DNA of 15,598 nucleotides. Source: Galactobacter sp. (GTDB lineage: Bacteria > Actinomycetota > Actinomycetes > Actinomycetales > Micrococcaceae). The notes under the pieces are model-generated. The model was not told where the DNA came from, made no database searches, and saw nothing but the letters and a program-made list of their open reading frames with translations. The stretch is from assembly GCF_022712295.1 (NCBI RefSeq), contig NZ_JALAGT010000189.1:1-15598 (forward strand), written 5' to 3'. This document shows, piece after piece, positions 1 through 7,070 of the stretch (position 1 is its first letter; each line of letters opens with the position of its first letter). The translations under genes and the position numbers were made by a program.

Positions 1-39
1 CTCGGTGTTGCACATTGCACTGCGGCCGCACCTTCCACT

Positions 40-90
40 GGCTTTCCGTCACCGCCTCCGGGATGCTCCAGGCGGCGGTGACGGAAAGCC
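40..90 (-). terminator. Perfect 17-bp stem-loop behind the monooxygenase gene
   Basis: Bases 40-56 are exactly complementary to 74-90, with a 17-base loop. The hairpin starts 25 bases beyond the stop codon of the minus-strand monooxygenase, where an intrinsic terminator would lie. No clear U-tract follows on either strand, as is common for actinobacterial terminators. A role in mRNA 3' protection, or in bidirectional termination with a gene left of the window, is also possible. Confidence 0.65.
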
Positions 91-115
91 TGGGCAAATG
101 TGTCCGGCAGAAGCG

Positions 116-1945
116 TCAGCGGGTGTGATGCACCGGCGCCAGCCGGTAGACCGGCGTAGGCACCCCCTCGTAACGCGCCTTCAGCTGCAACGCCAGGTAG
201 AGCGAGTAGTGGCGCGACTGATGCAGGTTGCCGCCGTGGAACCACAGGCCCTCCTGCTGGGTGGGCTTCCACATGTTGCGCTGCTCCCCCTCCCACGGTC
301 CGGGGTCCTTTGGGGTATCGGAGCCGAGGCCCCACACCTTGCCGACGGCGTCGGCCACCTCCGGCGAGACGATGTCGGCGACCCAGCCGTTCATGGACCC
401 ATAGCCGGTCGCATAGACCACCAGATCGGCGGGCAGCTCCGTACCGTCCTCCAGGACCACGGCATCCTCGGTGAGATGATCCACCTGGCCGTGCGCCAGC
501 TTCACCTCACCGTCGGCCACCAGCTCCGCAGCACCCACGTCGATGTAGTAGCCGGAACCACGGCGCAGGTACTTCAGGAAGAGGCCGGAGCCGTCCGAGC
601 CCCAGTCGTGCCAGAACCCGGCCTTCTCCAGCCGGTCGTAGAAGTCCTTGTCACGCTCGGCCATCTGCTGATACAGCGGGATCTGGAACTCGTGCATGAC
701 CTTGTACGGCAGGGACGCGAAGATCAGATCGGCCTTCTCCGTGGTCACGCCGGCGGCGAGCGCACGCTCCGAGTAGAGGTCCCCAAGACCGATGTCCATC
801 AGGGAGTCGCTCTTGACGATGTGGGTGGAGGAGCGCTGCACCATGGTTACGTCCGCGCCGTTCTCCCAGAGGGCGCCGCAGATGTCGAAGGCGGAGTTGT
901 TGGAGCCGATCACCACGACTTGTCTGCCACGGTAGGCGTCCGGTCCCGGGTGCCGGCTGGAGTGCTGCTGCTCGCCCCGGAAGACGTCCTGCCCCGGGTA
1001 GCTCGGGATGTTGGGTTTCCCGGACATCCCGGTCGCGAAGACCAGTTGCTTGGGGTGCAGGGTCAGCTTCTCTCCGTCCCGGTTGACCTCCACGCTCCAT
1101 TCCTTGGCCGCCTCGTCATAGGAAGCCTTCAGCGCCTCGGTCCGGGACCAGTACGGCACCTCCATGACCTTGGTGTAGAACTCCAGCCAGTCCGCGATCT
1201 TGTCCTTGGGAGCAAACACGGGCCAGTTGTCGGGGAACTTGATGTAGGGCAGGTGGTCGTACCAGACCGGGTCATGCAGAGCCAGGGACTTGTAGCGGCC
1301 CCGCCACTGGTCACCGGGCCGGTCGTACTTGTCGATCACCAGGGACGGCACACCCAGCTGGCGCAAGCGAGCGCCGAGCGCAATGCCACCCTGGCCGCCG
1401 CCGATCACCAATGTGTACGGCTGTTCCGTGCGCCCCAGAGATTCGGCCTCCTGTGCCTTGCGTTCCGACCACGTCACTCGGTCAGGGTTGGCGCCGTGCT
1501 CCGCCCCCTTGATGCGGCGCGTTCCGCGGGGCTCCTGGAAGCCGGCGAGTTCCTGGAGTGAGGTCAGCAAGGTCCACGCCTTGTGGACCCCGTCCTCCTC
1601 GCGAAGCCGGACGAGCCCACGTCCCGTGCCCTCCGCAGTGGAGAACGTGAACCAGACGGTGTTGACGCCGTCCGCGAGGTCGGCCGGCTCCTCCAGCGCG
1701 AAGTCGTGCGGGCTGACGCGCTCCAGGTTGGCGGAGAGGAGGTCCTCGACGCCGGCAGGGTTCTCCACGGTGGTGAGGTTCCACGTGAAGGACACGAGGT
1801 CCCTCCAGAAGGATTCGGCTTGGAAGCAGTCCGCGGCCGCAGCGATGTCCCGGGCCCTCAACGCGGATTCGAAGCGGCCGAGCCACTCGTTGGCGATGTC
1901 ATCCGCCTCGGAGGTGGTGGGCGGTGTGAGAGTCGTGGATGACAT
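116..1945 (-). CDS. Flavin-containing monooxygenase (FMO/YUCCA-like), NTF2-like N-terminus
   Basis: Predicted FAD- and NADPH-dependent monooxygenase of 609 aa that adds one oxygen atom from O2 to a small organic substrate in the cytoplasm. The start at 1945 is chosen because an AAGGAG ribosome site lies just upstream; an in-frame ATG 22 codons earlier lacks one. Residues about 15-135 look like a SnoaL/NTF2-type alpha+beta domain. The FAD Rossmann motif GGGQGG is at 182-187, the NADPH motif VVVIGSNNSAFDI at 343-355, and a third conserved ATGYGS at 512-517. The monooxygenase fingerprint FxGxxxHxxx[WYD] appears at 322-332 as FRGEQQHSSRH, with His in the last position. It diverges from a GAF-domain regulator that probably controls it, and ends at a strong hairpin. 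The substrate cannot be read from the sequence: YUCCA-like (indole-pyruvate) and broader xenobiotic or Baeyer-Villiger-like activities are all possible. Confidence 0.88.
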   Translation of the reverse strand: MSSTTLTPPTTSEADDIANEWLGRFESALRARDIAAAADCFQAESFWRDLVSFTWNLTTVENPAGVEDLLSANLERVSPHDFALEEPADLADGVNTVWFTFSTAEGTGRGLVRLREEDGVHKAWTLLTSLQELAGFQEPRGTRRIKGAEHGANPDRVTWSERKAQEAESLGRTEQPYTLVIGGGQGGIALGARLRQLGVPSLVIDKYDRPGDQWRGRYKSLALHDPVWYDHLPYIKFPDNWPVFAPKDKIADWLEFYTKVMEVPYWSRTEALKASYDEAAKEWSVEVNRDGEKLTLHPKQLVFATGMSGKPNIPSYPGQDVFRGEQQHSSRHPGPDAYRGRQVVVIGSNNSAFDICGALWENGADVTMVQRSSTHIVKSDSLMDIGLGDLYSERALAAGVTTEKADLIFASLPYKVMHEFQIPLYQQMAERDKDFYDRLEKAGFWHDWGSDGSGLFLKYLRRGSGYYIDVGAAELVADGEVKLAHGQVDHLTEDAVVLEDGTELPADLVVYATGYGSMNGWVADIVSPEVADAVGKVWGLGSDTPKDPGPWEGEQRNMWKPTQQEGLWFHGGNLHQSRHYSLYLALQLKARYEGVPTPVYRLAPVHHTR

Positions 1946-2111
1946 GGGTACTCCTTCGGATTGCGCCGTTGCAATGAGTTCGACCCGGCACCGGCCAGGC
2001 CTGGACTCCACGAACCGTGTGCTGGGTCACATCATTCAAACGCTCTGGGATCCGCACCAGAACCGTTGCAGCGTGTTGCAACCCGGGCTACCCTCACCGC
2101 AGGAGGTACCA
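1946..2111. promoter_or_regulatory. Divergent control region of monooxygenase and GAF regulator
   Basis: This 166-bp region carries three GTTGCA motifs: GTTGCAAT at 1968-1975, GTTGCA at 2065-2070, and the palindrome GTTGCAAC at 2075-2082. A palindrome CCAGGCCTGG lies at 1995-2004. On the plus strand TTGCAG (2066-2071), a 17-base spacer and TACCCT (2089-2094) form a plausible sigma-70-type promoter for the regulator, so one GTTGCA copy coincides with its -35 and the palindrome sits in the spacer. I see no convincing promoter for the monooxygenase, which would fit a gene that needs an activator. Assignment of the motifs as regulator sites is inference. Confidence 0.45.
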
Positions 2112-3275
2112 ATGACGGCACCCTTGCCTGCGCCCGTCCCGCTTGATGAGCGGGCCCGCGCCACGCGTCGCATGCATCACGCGGCCCTTGCGGGCTCGGC
2201 CTTGCCCGAACGCCCACGCGATCTCGTGGCCCGATCGTGGGAACGCGTTCTGCATCTGGGCCTCGATACCTCCGGCCGAAACCTCCGGGACCCACTGGGG
2301 CTGGACCGCGTGGAGCATATGCGCGCCACCTCCCCGCTACGCCACGTGATCGACGACGTGCGCGGCGTGCTCACCACGTCGGCCGATGCGGCGAACTACA
2401 TCGTGGTGGTCACAGACGCCGAGGGCCGCATCCTCTGGCGTGAGGGAGCCTCCCGAGTCCGGATCACCGCAGACCGCCTGGGCTTCGCAGAGGGCGCCGT
2501 CTGGACCGAGGAGCGTGTCGGAACCAATGCGATCGGGACCGCTTTGGCGGAGGCAGCGCCGGTGGACCTCTTCGCGGGCGAGCACTTCGAGTTGGAGCAG
2601 CACCCCTGGTACTGCAGCGCGGCGCCCATCCACGATCCGCGCACCGGCAAACTGCTGGGCGTCGTGGACGTGTCCGGCCCGGCGCTCACCCTGCACCCCG
2701 CCCTCAGTGCCCTGGTCCGCTCCAGCGCGACGTTGGCGGAGGCCATGCTCCACCAACGGCATCAGGCCGGCTTGGAACGGCTTCGCCGTTCCTCTGCACA
2801 CCTGGTGCGCTCGGGGCCGGCGCTGGTGGTGGACGACGACGGGTGGGTGGCTTCCAGCGTGGGCCTCACTCCGCGCGAACGGATTTCCGCCCCTGTGCCC
2901 GACGTGCCGTTGGCGGTCCCTGGCATCGGCACCTGCGTGCCGGAGCGACTTCCGGACGGCTGGTTGATCCGCCCGTCCGGTCCTCGTTCCCGCCTCAGTG
3001 CCGTGCTTCGCGGAACCTCCCTCGAGGTCTCCTCCGATGGTGAACCGTGGACTGTTGAACTGACCCCACGGCATGCGCAGATCCTGCTGCTGCTGACAAC
3101 GGCTGGCCGCGATGGCCTCACCGCACCACGATTGAGCGTGGCCCTGTTCGGGGACGCGGACCACGCAGTGACCATTCGGGCGGAAATCTCCCGACTGCGC
3201 AGGGCGGTCGGATCCATCATCGCCACCGGTCCGTATCGGATCGCCGACGACGTGGATGTGCTGGCGCAGGACTGA
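2112..3275 (+). CDS. GAF-domain transcriptional regulator with winged-helix-like C-terminus
   Basis: Predicted 387-aa DNA-binding regulator, related in its sensor half to AcoR-type regulators. The start at 2112 follows an AGGAGG ribosome site (2101-2106). Residues about 75-215 form the GAF sensor, with the hallmark GTNAIGTAL at 137-145 and YCSAAPIHDPRTGKLLGVVD at 167-186. AcoR relatives continue into a sigma-54 AAA+ domain and a Fis-type helix-turn-helix; here both are missing. Instead residues about 312-380 resemble an OmpR/winged-helix domain (ELTPRHAQILLLL, then TIRAEISRLRRAVG and a GPYRI end). The protein therefore probably acts with ordinary sigma-70-type polymerase. It is transcribed divergently from the flavin monooxygenase, the likely target, and may sense that enzyme's substrate. 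The ligand is unknown. Confidence 0.85.
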   Translation: MTAPLPAPVPLDERARATRRMHHAALAGSALPERPRDLVARSWERVLHLGLDTSGRNLRDPLGLDRVEHMRATSPLRHVIDDVRGVLTTSADAANYIVVVTDAEGRILWREGASRVRITADRLGFAEGAVWTEERVGTNAIGTALAEAAPVDLFAGEHFELEQHPWYCSAAPIHDPRTGKLLGVVDVSGPALTLHPALSALVRSSATLAEAMLHQRHQAGLERLRRSSAHLVRSGPALVVDDDGWVASSVGLTPRERISAPVPDVPLAVPGIGTCVPERLPDGWLIRPSGPRSRLSAVLRGTSLEVSSDGEPWTVELTPRHAQILLLLTTAGRDGLTAPRLSVALFGDADHAVTIRAEISRLRRAVGSIIATGPYRIADDVDVLAQD

Positions 3276-3339
3276 ATCCACCGCTCAACCACACATGAGA
3301 GCGCGCGACACGTGCTCTGCGGTTGCTTCGTCGCGTCGA

Positions 3340-3352
3340 TACGATGACGCCA
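3340..3352 (+). promoter_or_regulatory. -10 box of a probably leaderless lacI-family transcript
   Basis: TACGAT occupies 3340-3345, exactly -12 to -7 from the A of the chosen ATG at 3352, so transcription would begin on the start codon. No good ribosome site lies upstream. The -35 region is poor. The same geometry recurs at two other genes in the window (starts 14048 and 14962). Confidence 0.5.
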
Positions 3353-4377
3353 TGCCTAGCCCGAAGGAAGACGCACCCAAACGCCCCACCATTCGTGACG
3401 TGGCAGCAGTTGCAGGAGTGTCAAAGTCTCTAGTCTCCCGCGCATTCGTGGATCCCCAACGCGTAGGAAGCGACAGCCTCAAACGCATCAATGATGCGGC
3501 CAACCGCCTGGGCTTTGCACCAAGCTGGTCGGCGCGAACGCTCAACGGACCGGACGGCGGTTTCGTGGGCATTGTGGTCTCAGACCTGTACTCGCCAGCC
3601 TTTGCCCCTATGGTCATTGGTGCGTATCGACGCCTCAAGTCCGAAGGACTGGATGTCCTACTCTCGGCAGCCAGCCTCAGTGAACCTGGCGCGGATCGAA
3701 CCTTGGAAGAGGCTCCCATCGCCTTCTTGCGCGGGCTGCGACCAACGAAAATGATTGTCATCGGTGGAGTTCACGACATGTCGACGCTAGCACCCCTTGC
3801 CACCGCCGTCCCAACGGTCGTGGCCGGCGTGCGCGACGTCGCTCTGGATTCGATCGCCGAAGTCTTCACCGACGACGACGCAGGGATGGACCTCGTCGTG
3901 GAGCACTTGACCGGACTCGGACACACCCGCATCACGCATCTTGCCGGTATCGGACGCGTCGGCACAGCGAGGTCCCAGGCCTACGTTCAGGCAATGAATG
4001 TCCGCGGGCTCGGCCATCAGATCCACGTTGAGTCCGCTGACTTCGAGGAGGCTGCCGGATACGCCGCCGCATCCCGAGTATTGGACGCGGCGGAACCGCC
4101 TACGGCCATAACTGCAGCTGGTGATCCAGCAGCCATCGGGGCGCTGGCTGCCGTGCGCGAACGGGGCGCCTTGGTGTCAGTAGTGGGATACGGAAACGCC
4201 CCATCGTCGTCATACCGGCTAGCGCAGCTGACAACCGTGGATCCGGATAACCAGACCATCGGCGCGCAGGCGGCGGAAACTCTATTGAGGGCCCAAGCCA
4301 GCCACCCGAAACAGGGGCAGCACCTGCACGTACCTCCGCGGCTCATCCTGCGATCCACCACGCACCCGGTCGTTTAA
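3352..4377 (+). CDS. LacI-family transcriptional repressor
   Basis: Predicted 341-aa sugar-type repressor. Residues 13-32 are the LacI helix-turn-helix (TIRDVAAVAGVSKSLVSRAF), followed by the hinge region with FAPSWSARTLNG at about 55-66, which matches the family's YxPNxxARxL. From about residue 70 it has a periplasmic-binding-protein-like effector domain (FVGIVVSDLYSPAF). The start at 3352 places the helix-turn-helix near the N-terminus as is normal; the upstream in-frame ATG at 3256 would overlap the previous gene and add a meaningless leader. It precedes the FAD oxidoreductase by 179 bases. A perfect CG-centred palindrome at that gene's promoter (4500-4515) is the likely operator. The inducer is unknown, probably a sugar-like molecule or the substrate imported by the nearby MFS protein. 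Confidence 0.9.
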   Translation: MPSPKEDAPKRPTIRDVAAVAGVSKSLVSRAFVDPQRVGSDSLKRINDAANRLGFAPSWSARTLNGPDGGFVGIVVSDLYSPAFAPMVIGAYRRLKSEGLDVLLSAASLSEPGADRTLEEAPIAFLRGLRPTKMIVIGGVHDMSTLAPLATAVPTVVAGVRDVALDSIAEVFTDDDAGMDLVVEHLTGLGHTRITHLAGIGRVGTARSQAYVQAMNVRGLGHQIHVESADFEEAAGYAAASRVLDAAEPPTAITAAGDPAAIGALAAVRERGALVSVVGYGNAPSSSYRLAQLTTVDPDNQTIGAQAAETLLRAQASHPKQGQHLHVPPRLILRSTTHPVV

Positions 4378-4392
4378 GCAGCGGCGTCCGAA

Positions 4393-4411
4393 CACGGCCA
4401 TCCGGCCCGTG
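4393..4411 (+). terminator. Weak hairpin after lacI-family gene
   Basis: CACGG at 4393-4397 can pair with CCGTG at 4407-4411, with partial GG/CC pairing inside the loop. It lies 16 bases after the repressor stop codon and has no U-tract. It may separate the repressor transcript from the inducible oxidoreductase transcript, but the fold is short. Confidence 0.3.
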
Positions 4412-4471
4412 ATTCATAGTCTCCAGGGCTGACAGTCGGCCTTCTGTTGGACTCGAACAGGAAACACACTA

Positions 4472-4515
4472 TTGACATGACATGTTTACATGCATAGTGT
4501 GTGGACCGGTCCACA
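4472..4515 (+). promoter_or_regulatory. Promoter with overlapping LacI-type operator
   Basis: A perfect -35 hexamer TTGACA (4472-4477), a 17-base spacer and TAGTGT (4495-4500) form a sigma-70-type promoter. A perfect 16-bp palindrome, TGTGGACCGGTCCACA (4500-4515), with the central CG step typical of LacI-family operators, covers the -10 end and the expected start of transcription. A repressor bound there would block initiation. A second small dyad, CATGT-TT-ACATG (4481-4492), lies in the promoter spacer, and ACATG recurs at 4475, 4480, 4488 and 4513. The promoter lies 57 bases before the ATG used for the oxidoreductase and rules out the earlier in-frame ATG at 4482. Confidence 0.7.
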
Positions 4516-4556
4516 TGACGTGCACCACAATCACTACAGATGCGGAGAGAGCACCG

Positions 4557-6908
4557 ATGCGCACAGTCGCAGAGGAATACGAAGTCGCCGTCGCTGGCGG
4601 AGGGTTGGCCGGATTCTCAGCTGCTATTGCCGCAGCGCGGCACGGAGCCAAGACGGTCCTAATCCAGGATCGTCCAGTCCTGGGAGGCAACTCTTCCTCA
4701 GAGGTCCGTGTAACCCCACACGGGGCTGCAGCCTTTCACGGATACGCACGAGAGACCGGCATCATCGCCGAGGCGCTGGTTCAGGACCGAGTCACCAACC
4801 ACGCCACCATCGAGGAGAACGGCTGGACCAACTCCGTCTGGGACCTGACTCTCTACGACATGGCCGTGCGCACCGAGAACTTGACGTTGCACATGAACAC
4901 CGGTGTCGAAGCAGCCACAGTCAAGAACGGGCGCATTACATCCATCCAGGCGCGAACCTGGGGCGCTGAGCTGATTCACGACATCCATGCTGGCGCCTTC
5001 ATCGACTGCACGGGTGAGGGCACCCTTGGCGACGTGGCCGGCAATCCATCACGCTTCGGGCAGGAATCGTCCTCGGAATTCGATGAGGCCTACGCACCCA
5101 CTGTCGGCGATGAGCACACCATGGGTTCATCTCTTCATTTCAAGACCGTGGACACCGGTTCACCCACCGAGTTCCATGCCCCCGACTGGGCCGTTCGCTA
5201 CGACAACGACGACTTCCTGGTGAAGGGCGGGCGCAAGATTCAGACGTTGGACAGCGGGTATTGGTGGATCGAGCTCGGGGCGCCATGGAACACGCTTTAC
5301 GAGAACGAAACCCTCCGCCATGAACTCACCCGCCACGTCCTGGGGATCTGGGACTACCTGAAGAATCGCCACCCGTACTGGTCGATGCATGCCAAGAACC
5401 GGTCACTCGACTGGGTAGGGCAGGTCCCCGGAAAGCGCGAGTCTCGCCGACTCGAGGGTCGCCATCTTCTGCTCGAACAGGACCTGACAGGGAACCGCAT
5501 CTTCGATGATGAGGTCGCCTTTGGCGGTTGGTACCTTGATCTGCACACCATTGGCGGCCTCCTGAAGGAGGTTGCCGAACCCAGCACTCAGAACCAGTGG
5601 AGCGACCCGCACAAGGCTTCAATGGGGTCCAAGTACGTCGGCCCTTTCGGGATCCCTCTGAGCGCACTCACCTCTGCGGCATTGTCCAACCTCTTCTTCG
5701 CCGGACGGAATGTCTCCGCTACTCATTCGGCCATGAGCGCCACGCGCGTCATGGGCACCTGCGCCTCCATGGGGCAAGCTGTGGGCGTCGCAGCGGCGTT
5801 GCACCACCGAGCAGACAGTGTCGCCGACGCCGCAACGTCCGATGTCACCACTATCCAGCAGACCCTGTTGCGCGACGGAGCGTTCTTGGTCCACGTGGAC
5901 AACCAGGACCCGTTGGACCTTGCCCGCTCTGCCACGATTTCAGCTAGTTCGAGCGACGTCGTCACTGGGGTTGGCCCCTCGTCCCCGGATCGACTCAACG
6001 GCGTGGGTCACTGGCGCAACTACCCACTGTATCCCTACACCGGCGACCTTGAACGCCGTACAGCACAATGGATCATCCGCGGCGAAGGCGACCCCCTGGA
6101 CACCGTGAGTCTGGCCCTGTCCAACACCACTGGAGCAGACACCCGCGTCAAGGCGACCCTCTACTCCGTCACGGATATTTGGGACTACCGCGTCGAAGCA
6201 GGTGAGCCGCTGGCAGAAACAGAACTTGTAGTCCCTGCCGGAGGCCCGCACTGGGTGGATTGGGACGTCAAATTACCGGTGTCCGACTCCACGAGCTATA
6301 TCCGCATCGACCTGCAGCAGGCGTCCGGAGTCGTTTGGCACATCTCGCCAGCCGTCCAGGCGGGCCTCATCGCCGCCTACGAGGACCACCCCGGCCACTA
6401 TCGCCGTTTCGGCTCGGGTCAGACCCTTTCCTTCCGGGTCTCTCCTGCCCAGCACGGCTACGAGCCGAGCCAGGTCGTCACCGGAGAGGCACGTCCGCAC
6501 CGTTCCACGAACCAATGGCGCTCGGATTTATCGCTTCCGCTGCCGGCCTGGCTGCAGCTCGACTGGGATGAACCACAAACGTTGCGCCAGGTCCAGGTGA
6601 CCTTCCCGGGCCACCTCCTGCGCGAGTACCACGCCTATCCCGCGTTCTACCGTGACCCCGACACACTGCGTGACTACGAGATTCAGGTTGCAGATGGCCA
6701 GACCTGGAAAACCGTCATCCGTGTCGAAGGCAACACCGCAACCCGCGTCGTGCACACCCTCGAACACCCCGCCGTTTCCGGTGGCCTCAGGCTCGTGGCA
6801 CTTGCTACCAACGGAGGACCAGCGGCAGGGGTCTATGAGATCCGGGCTTATGCAAGTCCTGTTTGCACCCTTCCCTCCTACTCCGGTTTCGAGATCTCAA
6901 CTTCGTAA
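4557..6908 (+). CDS. FAD-dependent oxidoreductase with discoidin-like C-terminal domain
   Basis: Predicted 783-aa cytoplasmic flavoenzyme of the FAD_oxidored (PF12831-like) type; no signal peptide or membrane segment is seen. The start at 4557 follows GGAGAGA (4544-4550). The N-terminal dinucleotide fold has GGGLAG at 14-19 and GGNSSSEVR at 43-51; IDCTGEGTLGD (149-159) and FFAGRNVSATHSAMSATRVM (380-399), ending in a GQAVGVAA helix, are typical of this family. The flavin part ends near residue 445. The rest (about 450-783) looks beta-rich: a first stretch at 495-600, then 630-766 resembling an F5/8 type C/discoidin fold (WLQLDW, YEIQVADGQTWKTV, GVYEIRAYA). It sits between a LacI repressor and an MFS importer, which suggests oxidation of an imported compound, perhaps a sugar or glycoside. 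The reaction is unknown. The gene is preceded by its own operator-bearing promoter. Confidence 0.82.
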   Translation: MRTVAEEYEVAVAGGGLAGFSAAIAAARHGAKTVLIQDRPVLGGNSSSEVRVTPHGAAAFHGYARETGIIAEALVQDRVTNHATIEENGWTNSVWDLTLYDMAVRTENLTLHMNTGVEAATVKNGRITSIQARTWGAELIHDIHAGAFIDCTGEGTLGDVAGNPSRFGQESSSEFDEAYAPTVGDEHTMGSSLHFKTVDTGSPTEFHAPDWAVRYDNDDFLVKGGRKIQTLDSGYWWIELGAPWNTLYENETLRHELTRHVLGIWDYLKNRHPYWSMHAKNRSLDWVGQVPGKRESRRLEGRHLLLEQDLTGNRIFDDEVAFGGWYLDLHTIGGLLKEVAEPSTQNQWSDPHKASMGSKYVGPFGIPLSALTSAALSNLFFAGRNVSATHSAMSATRVMGTCASMGQAVGVAAALHHRADSVADAATSDVTTIQQTLLRDGAFLVHVDNQDPLDLARSATISASSSDVVTGVGPSSPDRLNGVGHWRNYPLYPYTGDLERRTAQWIIRGEGDPLDTVSLALSNTTGADTRVKATLYSVTDIWDYRVEAGEPLAETELVVPAGGPHWVDWDVKLPVSDSTSYIRIDLQQASGVVWHISPAVQAGLIAAYEDHPGHYRRFGSGQTLSFRVSPAQHGYEPSQVVTGEARPHRSTNQWRSDLSLPLPAWLQLDWDEPQTLRQVQVTFPGHLLREYHAYPAFYRDPDTLRDYEIQVADGQTWKTVIRVEGNTATRVVHTLEHPAVSGGLRLVALATNGGPAAGVYEIRAYASPVCTLPSYSGFEISTS

Positions 6909-6939
6909 CCGGTCGTCCGGCATCTACCGGACTCCCAAT

Positions 6940-6973
6940 GGCCGGGCAGGCGTTTCGTCCCGCCTGCCCGGCC
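6940..6973 (+). terminator. 13-bp perfect stem-loop between oxidoreductase and MFS genes
   Basis: Bases 6940-6952 pair perfectly with 6961-6973 around an 8-base loop, 31 bases after the oxidoreductase stop. A smaller hairpin, CGGTCT-cct-AGACCG, follows at 6978-6992. There is no U-tract. It may only lower transcription into the MFS gene, since no separate promoter is obvious before that gene. Confidence 0.55.
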
Positions 6974-7070
6974 ACCACGGTCTCCTAGACCGACGATCCG
7001 CGCCGAATCCCTCGGCACCCTAATCTGGACCCCCTCCGGCGATGTCCTTGAGCAGAGAGGCTTGAGAGTC

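Noticed and set aside
5..1561. Long plus-strand open frame opposite the flavin monooxygenase
   Set aside because: It mirrors a gene with clear FAD and NADPH motifs on the other strand. The frame is open because of GC-rich codon bias and its product has no recognisable domain.
2337..3281. Minus-strand frame of 314 codons opposite the GAF regulator
   Set aside because: No ribosome site and no domain; the plus strand carries the GAF signature GTNAIGTAL with a good ribosome site.
4482..4556. Earlier in-frame ATG for the FAD oxidoreductase, adding 25 residues
   Set aside because: It lies inside the promoter spacer and upstream of the operator, and lacks a ribosome site; the ATG at 4557 has GGAGAGA at the right distance.
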